The notes beneath the pieces are model-generated. The model had not been told where the DNA came from and did no database searches. It saw nothing but the letters and a program-made list of their open reading frames with translations. Of a stretch of 64,000 bases of DNA, positions 44,435 through 52,850 are shown piece by piece. Origin of the DNA: Pseudomonadales bacterium. GTDB taxonomy: Bacteria; Pseudomonadota; Gammaproteobacteria; Pseudomonadales; Azotimanducaceae. Made by a program: the position numbers and the translations under genes. Each line of letters starts with the position of its first letter. Positions within the stretch are counted from its first letter, which is position 1. The stretch covers positions 103,739-167,738 of the forward strand of contig JAJEIQ010000001.1 of NCBI GenBank assembly GCA_022827905.1. Reading direction: 5' to 3'.

Positions 44435-46731
44435 TCGAACGGTTTCAGCATCTCGACTAGGAACCGCTTCTTCAGCTCCATGTTGTACTCGCCCGTCTTG
44501 CCCATGGCCCCGTGGCCGGTGTCCGGATAGATCATCATCCGGTGCTGCTTGCCGAGGCGGATGAGGTGCTCGGTCATTTGGAACATGTCCGCCTGGGTGC
44601 CGGTGTCGTTGATGCCGCCCACCTGCAGCAGTTCGCCCTTGAGCAGCGGCGCGAGCGCCAAGGCGTCGGCGGCATCGTAGGCCGCTTTGTTCTCTTGGGG
44701 CATGCCGAGGTAGACCTCGTAGAGGGTGAAACGGCGCGAACTGTAGCCGGGCACCTCGCTGATGCCGACCTTGTAGAGGTCCGGCGCCTGGGTCATGGCG
44801 CGGAAGGTGAAGTGGCCGCCCCAGGAGGCGCCCATCACCCCGACGCGGTCGAGGTCCATGTATGGCAGCCGCTCGCCAAGCTGCCGAATGGCGCCCGCGT
44901 GGTCGTCGATCTCGAACTGCCCCCAGTTCATGTACACGGTGTCGTGGAACGCCTTGGAGCGCTCCGGAGTGCCCCGGCCATCGAGGATCACCACCAGCAT
45001 GCCGAGCTGGGCCAGCGCCCGCGGGAAGTTGACCGAGCGCCCCAAAAGCGCCCCGAAGGGGCCGAGATCGTCACCGAAGTCCATCGGCCGCCAGACGGTC
45101 TGCGGCCCCGCGTAGATGTACTCCACGACCGGGTACTTCCTCTCCGGGTCGAAGTCGTTGGGGAAGTGCATCGTCACCCACAGGTCCGTCTCGCCGTCCG
45201 CCGCCTTGACCACGTGCTCTTCGGGCGCCACGAAACCGAACGCCTCGAGGCGGCCGATGTCCGCCTCGCCCAGCATGCGGACCAGGCTGCCGTCCGTGCG
45301 CCGCAGTTCCGTGCGCGGCGGCGCATCGACGTTCGAGAAGGCATCCACGAAGTACTCCGCCGACGGGGAGATGCTGGCGCTGTGCTGGCCCTTGCCCTCG
45401 GTGAGCTGCGCAAACCCCCGGCCGTCGAGGCCGACCCGATAGAGGTGCGTGTCATAGGGCCGGGATTGGTCGCCGTGCCCGGTGAAATACACCCAGCCGT
45501 TCTCCTGGTCGACGCGCACCACGTCCTTGACCGGCCAGTCGCCGCTGGTGAGTCGCCTCACGAGCCGGCCGTTCATGTCGTAATGGTAGAGGTGGTCCCA
45601 GCCGCTGCGCTCGGAATTCCAGATGAAGCCGGAGCCGTCCGGCAGGAGGAAGAAGCCGGTCTCCGCCGCCCAGATGGCCTCGTGGTGGTTGGTCAGAAAC
45701 GTCTAGGATGATTCCGTTAGGACCGTGCGCACTGCCCGGGTCACCGCATCGACCGCGAGCAGCTCCACGCTGCTGAGCACCCGGTTGTAGCGGGCGACGA
45801 TCAGTTCCGAGCCGTCGGGCAGCCAAGTGAGCACGCGGAGGTAGTGGTCGGTGTTGTCGCCCATGTCCACGTGCCTCGGCTGCCGGGCGTGGATGTCGAG
45901 CAGATGGAGTTCCGAGCGGTACAGGTTGGCGCCGGCCGGAATGGTGATGACTTCCCGAACCTCTTCCAGCGGCTTCAGCCACTTGATGGTCGGAATGGTG
46001 GGCATGCCGTCCGCATGCTGCCTGATCACGGCGATCTGCTCGCTGCTCGGCGACCAGGGCTGCCAGAGCGCCGCTTCCACGTCCCAGAAAACCGCATCGG
46101 TGCCGTCGTCGGTGACCGCCACCTCCTGGCCATCGATGGTGGCGCGCAGGGCCAGGTTGTTGTTCCGTACCGTGGCGGTCCACTTGCCGTCCGGGGACAT
46201 CGCTTCCGGAGACGGAAGGGGGCCGAGGCCCTGAAAGCGTTCCCGCAGGTAGGTTCCGGGCACCGCACGCTCAGCCTCGCTCTTGACGAGCTCGATGGAA
46301 AACGACGACGGCGGAAGCTGCCGGGTTACCTTGTAGGTGTTGAGATCAAGGGTGAAGTTCGCGCCCTCCAGCGCGAAGGCGGCCGTACCGGGGCCAACCA
46401 TCTGGAACCGGGCGAACGGCACGCCGGCGCCTGCCGGTTCGTGGCCGAGCGCTGCGGTGAGCGCGGCGCGCAGGCGGGCGATGTCGAACAGCGGCGCAAC
46501 GGTGTTCTCCGCCGGATCGACTTTAAGGATGCGGCGGTCGTTCGGGCCGCCCTCCTCGGTCCAGAAGGTCGATCCATCCGGCAGCCAGTTCGCCGCGACC
46601 CGGCCTCCGTCGATCAGATCTTGGTAGTCGAGATACTGCTGATAGGCGGCTTCGCGATCCTCCGGAATGCCGCTGGCCGAGGCCAGGGCGGCCATCGATG
46701 CGCCGAATAGGCACAGCGCAAGTTTGACCAT
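44431..46731 (-). pseudogene. S9 DPP IV-like gene interrupted by one in-frame TAG
   Basis: The two tracked ORFs (45703-46818 and 44431-45576) are one gene in one frame: from ATG 46731 (MVKLALCLFGASMAALASA, Sec signal) to 44431, broken only by a TAG at 45705-45703 (codon 343). The reading across is RTVLTESS-TAG-TFLTNHHEAIWAAETG, collinear with RTLFTERAATFVKIQHD in the 4911-7217 paralogue. Catalytic residues are all present downstream: GVMGASWGGHF, GGINDTGTQ, DTGHGAMG. Either a recent nonsense mutation, a sequencing error, or a read-through site. If the stop is real only the propeller half is made. Confidence 0.82.
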
Positions 46732-46824
46732 GATTGTGTGTCCGTGTTTGCCGGGTGGACTCGGTATGACGCAGGCCGTCACCCGGCCCGCAACGGCGGG
46801 CAATCCGCCCCCCGGCATCCGGGC

Positions 46825-47481
46825 TTAGAGGTATTCGGCGAGTTGCTCCGGACTGGACTGGCCGGTCAGCACGTATACGTACATGGGCAGCAGCGCCATG
46901 CGGGCGTCCAGCGTTTCGTTGTAGCCGATGGTGTAGTACCCCACTTGGTGGAAGTAGGTGATGCGGGCGCGAATGAAGGCTTCGTCCTCGCCGTAACCGA
47001 AGTCGAGGAAGATTCGCTTGATGTAGGCGATGCGTTCCTCGTCCACCGCTTTGACCACCGCGGAGACCGCCTCGGACGTTCGCGCCCAGTCACGCATCGC
47101 CGACTCCAGGGCGGGATGGAATTCCGACTCATCGACCCACAGGTGTACCAGCCGCACGAATTCGTCCATGCCCGTCGCCCCGTCGCCGCCGACCAGGCGG
47201 TTGAACATCTCGTGGCTCTGGGCCTGCCAGCGCGCCAGCAGCGTCTGCAGCAGGTGGTTGCGGTCGCGGAAATGCCAGTAGAAGCTGCCGCGGGTCACCT
47301 TCAGGTCGGCCGCGAGCGGGCCGATCTTCACCGCATCGATGCCGCCGTCGACCAGGCGGGCCTGCGCCGCGTTCAGCCAGTCTTCCGGGCGCAGTCGGCT
47401 TACCGTGCGCAGTCCGCGCTCGTCGAATCCCGCACCCCGGCCGGGGGCAATGGCCTGCGATTCACTCATGGCTGGCTTCAT
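46825..47481 (-). CDS. TetR-family transcriptional regulator
   Basis: 218 residues (or 214 from the second Met, MSESQAIAP, which has GGATGA upstream). The TetR helix-turn-helix is complete: ARLVDGGIDAVKIGPLAADLKVTRGSFYWHFRDRNHLLQTLL. The ligand-binding domain has no recognised ligand. It lies upstream of the S9 pair on the same strand (93-base gap) and divergent from the M20 gene, so it may control either or both. Confidence 0.88.
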   Translation of the reverse strand: MKPAMSESQAIAPGRGAGFDERGLRTVSRLRPEDWLNAAQARLVDGGIDAVKIGPLAADLKVTRGSFYWHFRDRNHLLQTLLARWQAQSHEMFNRLVGGDGATGMDEFVRLVHLWVDESEFHPALESAMRDWARTSEAVSAVVKAVDEERIAYIKRIFLDFGYGEDEAFIRARITYFHQVGYYTIGYNETLDARMALLPMYVYVLTGQSSPEQLAEYL

Positions 47482-47639
47482 CCGTCAGCACCGTCACGCT
47501 GGTTTCGCTCCGACAATCACATAGTTTCCGACGCAGCGCAAAGCCCCCGCCCTCAATGCGCTGCCCGGCGAGCGGTCGATTGTGGTCAAGCGGTGGAGCG
47601 AGCGTCATTGCCCACAGCCCGCCAACCAAGAGACTGCCC

Positions 47640-49175
47640 ATGAAAACCCTGCTGACTTTGCTTGCGCTTTGCCTGCCCGCCCTGGCCCATGCCGGCGATG
47701 CCGTGCGCCCGAAACACGCCATTGACCTATCCAATCCCTACTCCACCGACAACGTCCCGACCTACGCGGGCGACCATGCGGCGGTGCATGCCTACATCGA
47801 TGCCGAGATCGAGGCGCATGTGGCAGCATTGCAGCGCTGGATGCGCCAGCGGTCCATCAGCGCCCTGAACGTCGGCGTGCTCGACATGGCGGAAATGGTG
47901 CGGGACGACTTCAAGGCGCTCGGCTTCGCGGAGGCGGAACTGGTGGAAACCGGGGGACATCCCGGCGTCTGGGGCTTTTACGATGCCGGCGCCGAACGGA
48001 CACTCATGGTTTACATGATGTACGACGTGCAGCCGGTGAACCCCGAGGACTGGCGCTCCCCGCCGTTTGCCGCCGAGATCGTCGAGGTGCCCGAAGGCCG
48101 CGCGATCATGGCCCGGGGCGCCACCAACCAGAAGGGCCCGCAGCGCGCCTTCCTCAACGCCGTGGAGTCCATCCTGGCCGTGGACGGAAAACTGCCGGTG
48201 AATCTCATGATCACCGCCGAAGGCGAGGAGGAGCTGGGCTCGCCCCACTACCCGGAAATCATCGACCGCTATGAGGACCGGTTGCGGCAGGCGGACGGCG
48301 TCATCTTTCCGATGTCGGGGCAGGACCCCGCCGGGCAGACCGGCGTGGTGCTCGGCGTGAAGGGCATCATCTATTGGGAACTCGAATCCAAGGGCGGCGC
48401 CTGGGGCGGCCCCACCGAGGCCGAGATTCACGGCTCGTTCAAGGCCATCGCCGATTCGCCGGTGCTGCGCCTGACAAAAGCCATCTCGTCGCTGGTGGGC
48501 GAAGACGGCAATACGATCCTGGTGGATGGCTACTACGACGGCGTGCGCCCGCCCACCGCCGAGGAGCAGTCGCTGATCGCCGGCTACCTGGAGCAGCAGG
48601 ACGACGCCATGCTCAGGCAAATGCTCGGCGTCGAGCGCTGGATCGACGGCATGGAGGGCGTCGATGTGCTCCACGACCTCATCTATGCCCCCTCCATGAA
48701 CGTCGACGGCATCTGGGCCGGCTACACCGGCGAGGGCGTCAAGACCATTCTGCCGCACATGGCCACGGCAAAGATGGACTCCCGCCTGCCGGTGGGCATG
48801 GACCCGCAGGAAGCCCTGGCGAAAATCCGCGCCCACCTGGACACACACGGCTTTGAGGATGTCGAAATGAACGTGCTCGCCGCCTACCCCGCATCGCAGA
48901 CCTCGGTGAGCGCCAGCCTAGTTCAGGCCGCCATTGGGGTTTACAAGCGTTACGGCCAAGCGCCGACCGTCAACCCGCGCGTCGCCGGCAGTGCGCCGTT
49001 CTACGAGTTCACCGAGCGGCTCGGGCTGCCCATGATCCCGTTCGGCCTCGGTCATGGCCGCGGCGCCCACGCTCCGAACGAGGTTTACGTTGTCGAGTCC
49101 AGTGGCAATGTCGCCGGACTCGCCGAGATCGAGAAAGCCTACGTGGACCTGCTGTACGCCTTTGCCGCCGACTAG
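47640..49175 (+). CDS. M20-family metallopeptidase homologue, exported
   Basis: 511 residues from ATG 47640 (MKTLLTLLALCLPALAHAGD, Sec signal). M20 architecture: catalytic Glu in TAEGEEELGSPH, dimerisation domain in the middle, C-terminal GLGHGRGAHAPNE with the late His. The first ligand motif GHxDVQP reads YMMYDVQP (His to Met), and the bridging Asp region reads RGATNQKGPQ (Asp to Asn). These changes are consistent with a recognised M20 side branch rather than decay, but metal binding must differ. Precedes a cupin gene by 66 bases. Confidence 0.83.
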   Translation: MKTLLTLLALCLPALAHAGDAVRPKHAIDLSNPYSTDNVPTYAGDHAAVHAYIDAEIEAHVAALQRWMRQRSISALNVGVLDMAEMVRDDFKALGFAEAELVETGGHPGVWGFYDAGAERTLMVYMMYDVQPVNPEDWRSPPFAAEIVEVPEGRAIMARGATNQKGPQRAFLNAVESILAVDGKLPVNLMITAEGEEELGSPHYPEIIDRYEDRLRQADGVIFPMSGQDPAGQTGVVLGVKGIIYWELESKGGAWGGPTEAEIHGSFKAIADSPVLRLTKAISSLVGEDGNTILVDGYYDGVRPPTAEEQSLIAGYLEQQDDAMLRQMLGVERWIDGMEGVDVLHDLIYAPSMNVDGIWAGYTGEGVKTILPHMATAKMDSRLPVGMDPQEALAKIRAHLDTHGFEDVEMNVLAAYPASQTSVSASLVQAAIGVYKRYGQAPTVNPRVAGSAPFYEFTERLGLPMIPFGLGHGRGAHAPNEVYVVESSGNVAGLAEIEKAYVDLLYAFAAD

Positions 49176-49241
49176 CGCGCTGCAAGAGACCCGCGCATTC
49201 GCCTGTGGTAGGGTGCAGAGGTCTGACGACGGAAGGAAACC

Positions 49242-49637
49242 ATGGACTTGAGACAATGTGATACGGCAGTCAGCCAGCCGGCGGACGCGAAGTTCGAAAA
49301 CTTCGATCCCGAAGGCCAATTCCAGATCCGCGACCTGGGTGTCAAGAAGGCCACGGGCGGCGCCATCGAGGCGCGCATACTGGCGGCGGCCAAACCCTGC
49401 CAGGGCAACCTCGGGCAACACCGCCACGATGTGGATTTCCAGATGTTCTACGTGCTCAAGGGATCGGCCACCTTCTATTTCGAGGGCACGGGCGAAGTGG
49501 AGGTGACGCCAGGCTCCTGCGTGAACATGGCCGCGGGCGTGGTCCACGACATGCTGGATCATTCCGACGACCTGGAGTTCATCGAGATCATCTCGCCGGC
49601 CCAGCACGGCACGGAGTGGATGCAGCCGCTGGAGTAG
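49242..49637 (+). CDS. small cupin-domain protein
   Basis: 131 residues, one cupin_2 barrel: LGQHRHDVDFQMFYVLKGSATF supplies two His and a second-motif region VTPGSCVNMAAGVVHDMLDHSDD supplies a third His. No signal peptide. GGAAGGAAACC upstream of ATG 49242. Likely co-transcribed with the M20 gene. Not closely similar to the cupin at 13111. Function unknown. Confidence 0.78.
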   Translation: MDLRQCDTAVSQPADAKFENFDPEGQFQIRDLGVKKATGGAIEARILAAAKPCQGNLGQHRHDVDFQMFYVLKGSATFYFEGTGEVEVTPGSCVNMAAGVVHDMLDHSDDLEFIEIISPAQHGTEWMQPLE

Positions 49638-49932
49638 ACGCCGGCCGGCTTGCTGCCGCGACCGGCAACACATGCCAGCAGGGACAGTGACCCACTTACG
49701 GTCGGCGGCGGCCCAGTGTAGCGTGAACGATGCGTCAGCCATCGTCGGCTTCCCGGATACGGCAGATCGGTCAGCGACAGCCAACTACTCAATCGCAGCT
49801 TCGCGGCTGACCATTGCATGCCAAATCGCGCTCGGGAAACACGACGGGCATTGAGGGATTTGCCGGAACGTGCGTCTACACGGGAATGAACCGCGGCAAT
49901 CTTCCGCGGCCGCAAACTCAGGGAGGCAAGTG
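49638..49932. other. 295-base leader region before the TonB receptor
   Basis: No gene recognised. It must hold the promoter of the TonB receptor; I see no perfect palindrome comparable to the one before the intact receptor at 15740. GGGAGGCAAG forms the ribosome site at its right end. Confidence 0.4.
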
Positions 49933-52284
49933 ATGAATCGGTCGGTCAAGCAAGTCGGGAATTCACATTGGACGTATCTCGCTACATTGCGTCTTGCAAT
50001 GGGCGCACCCCTGGCCGCGCTGGTGGCGTTGCCCGCCCTGCATCTGGCTCCGATGTCGTCCGCAGCCGCCGAGACGGCGGATGAGCGCCTGGTGGAGGAG
50101 ATACTGGTTACCGCCCGCCACCGGGAGCAGGGCGTGCAGGACGTCGGCGTTTCCGTGAAGGCCTTCAGCCAGGACGACATCGATCAACTCGGCATTACCG
50201 ACCTGAACGGGCTGACCCGGCTCACGCCTAGCCTGAACATCCAGGAGCGCGGCCCGAACCGGAACGAGATGAACATTCGCGGCGTGACCAACTTCCTGGT
50301 CACCCAGGACCTGGTGCCCTCCTCCCGGCCCGTGGGCATCTATCTCGACGATACGCCGGTGAACACGCTGGGCGGCGCCCAGTTCGACATTCGCTACTTC
50401 GACCTGCAGCGCATCGAGATCCTGCGGGGACCCCAAGGCACCCTGTTCGGCGAGGGATCGAGCGCGGGCGCCGTGCGTTACTTCACCGAGGACCCGAGCC
50501 TCACAGAGCTTGAGGGGCGCATCGAAATCGAACATGCCACGGCTGGCCAGGGCGGTTCCGATGTCAGCGCCAAGGCGGCGGTTTCCATACCGCTCGTGCA
50601 AGACCGGCTGGGCGTTCGGCTCACCGGAGGGCGCTTCGCGGTGCCCGGCTACCTGGATGTCATCGACGGAGACCACGACGTCAACGACCTGGAGGCCACG
50701 ATGTTCCGCGCTGTGGTGATCGCCGAGCCCAACGATCAGTTGAGCGCCCGGTTCATGATTCAGCACGACGACTCCAAGGTCGGTTCGCTGGGGCTCTACA
50801 CGGGCGAACCCGGCGACCGCAAGACCAACCTGCCGCAAAGCGACGATGAGATCGACGACGAAGCGCTGGTCACCAACCTCAAGATCGACTGGTCGGTGGG
50901 GCCGTTCGTTGCGACCTCGGTCACCAGCTACTTCGACCGGGACCGGCAGCGCGCCGTGTACGACCAGATCTACTCGGCCGTGGGTTCCCTCGCCTCCATT
51001 CCCTTCTTCGGATTCAAGGACAACTCGTTCATCAAGGACCAGATCACCTACGAGCAGTTCAGCCAGTAGGTGCGGGTCGTCTCCCAGTTCAACGGCCCCT
51101 TCCAGTTCACTGCCGGCCTTTTCTACCGGGACTTCGAGTTCACGACCGGCGGCATTAACGTGACCAGCGCCGTTTATCCCCTGTTGGGCTTTCCGAGCAC
51201 CAGTCAGACAGAAATCCTGCAGGCCCTGGGCTTGCCGACGCCGGACCCGGTCATCGTCAACGACGGGGAGCAGATTTCGGTGTTTCTCGAAGCCGAATAC
51301 CTCATCACCGAGCGGCTCAAGCTCATCGCCGGAGCGCGCAGCCACAACGAGGAACTCGATGTCGCCTCGCCGTCGGCAGGAATCTTCATCGGCTTTTCGC
51401 CGCTTTTGCTGCCGGCCATCTCCGAGAACGTCGATATCGACGTGATCCTGCCCAAGGCGGCCCTGGAATTCTCCGTGACCGACGATGTCCTGCTCTACGG
51501 CCAGTTCGCCTCCGGCGCCCGCAACGGCAACATCAACTCCACCGCCACCCTAGGCAGCATGGAACTGTTCGCCCCGGGCTCCAGCGAGGGGCTCGCGGGC
51601 TACGGCGACGACCGCACGAATACCTTCGAGACCGGCATCAAGTCCCGCTTCGCGGATGGCCGGATCACGCTGAACGCCAGCGCCTATTACACGGACTACA
51701 AGGACCTGCAGGTGGTCGTGGCCACGCCGCCGCTGGGCTTCGGCCTGCTGTTGAACGCCAGCAAGGCGGTCTCCAAGGGCGCCGAGTTCGACCTGTACGC
51801 GGAGCCCCTCGACAACCTGTCGCTGTTCCTGGGCGGCAGCTACACCAAGGCCGAACTCGACTCTGAACTGGTGGTCAACCGCATCACCGGCCAGACGCTG
51901 GAGAAGGGCACGTCGCTGCCGTTTGCTCCGGAATTCACCCTCACAGGGGGTGCGGAGGTGCGCTGGCCGCTTGCCGCCGCGCGAACCCTCTACTTCAACG
52001 GCACGTTTTCACACACCGGCAAGTACCGCAACGGCCTCGGCGGCGCATCGACCGACTCGAAGGACTTCACCGTGTTCGGGGCCGGGGCGGGCCTGCGGGC
52101 GGACCGCTGGTCCCTCGACGTGCGGGTGTCGAACCTGACGGACAAGAAGCATTCGGTGGCAAGCAACTTTTTCGATGCGTTCGTGATCGCCAACCTCGGT
52201 TCGATCCCGCCGGGGATCACGTTCAACGAGAACTTCATGCTACAGCCGCGCATGGTGCGGGTGGCGTTGCGCTTCAATTTCTGA
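49933..52284 (+). pseudogene. TonB-dependent receptor interrupted by one in-frame TAG
   Basis: One frame from ATG 49933 to 52284 with a TAG at 51067-51069 (codon 379). Signal peptide, TonB-box-like LVEEILVTARHREQ, plug (LTPSLNIQERGPNRNEMNIRGV, LQRIEILRGPQGTLFGEGSSAGA) and barrel with terminal Phe (VRVALRFNF) are all present. Reading across the stop gives EQFSQ-TAG-VRVVSQFNGPFQF; the intact paralogue has EQFSQEVRLLSDFDGPFNF, so a Glu codon (GAG) became TAG. Without read-through the barrel would be cut in half and the protein presumably lost. Confidence 0.85.
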
Positions 52285-52325
52285 ACCGCGCAGGATCGAC
52301 TGGAGGCTCCTACCAGCGAAGAGGG

Positions 52326-52850
52326 CTACATCGTGCCTTGGGCCGTGCGCTTTGCGATTGCGAGGGAATCCTCAAGCCAGTCGCGCAGGTACGGCCCGTA
52401 GCCGCGGTCCACATAGAGTTCGAAGGCATACGCGCCGGTGGCCACGACCACGGCGGGCACCTGCGCGAGGCGCGTCGGGCGGCAACCGTGCAAGGGAAAG
52501 TGGCGCTGCCGGAAGTCGAGGCCGCTGCCTGACGCCAGCACCTCGCCAGCTCCCCGGCCTTCAATTCGCAACACCGCATAAGCCGCGGACTGATCGACCG
52601 CATTGTGGAGGAGGCCGGCAAGACCCGCGCTGCATCGTTCGATCAGGGCCGATGCCGGCAGTTGCCGGCCGACCAACAACCAGTGGTCGGGACCGAGCCA
52701 AAGGCTTTGCGGCTCCTCGCCGGCAGCGCATAGCGGCGGCGCTAGGTCCAGGCGCTTTCCGGCTTCGTCCGAGGCCCCTTTCAAGACCCTTAGCGAGACG
52801 AGGGATCGATCGGTCCCACTGTCGATGCGAATGGGGTTATGGTCAGGCAC
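52326..52850 (-). CDS. soxG: sarcosine oxidase, gamma subunit
   Basis: 174 residues from GTG 52850, chosen because GGGGAGC lies upstream and the frame overlaps the soxA stop by 8 bases; the tracked ATG lies inside soxA. GcvT-like small subunit: SLWLGPDHWLLVG and AYAVLRIEGRGAGEVLASG, then DFRQRHFPLHGCRPTRLAQVPAVV and AFELYVDRGYGPYLRDWL. Last gene of the DUF885-soxB-soxD-soxA-soxG operon and part of the cytoplasmic heterotetramer. Confidence 0.88.
   Translation of the reverse strand: MPDHNPIRIDSGTDRSLVSLRVLKGASDEAGKRLDLAPPLCAAGEEPQSLWLGPDHWLLVGRQLPASALIERCSAGLAGLLHNAVDQSAAYAVLRIEGRGAGEVLASGSGLDFRQRHFPLHGCRPTRLAQVPAVVVATGAYAFELYVDRGYGPYLRDWLEDSLAIAKRTAQGTM

Noticed and set aside
44431-52284. 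Genome-wide reassignment of TAG to an amino acid
   Set aside because: TAG ends several intact genes at their normal family length (S9 at 4911, hydroquinone reductase at 9298, transposase at 12190, TonB receptor at 18049, cupin at 49637), so a codon change is not supported; local nonsense or leaky read-through is more likely.
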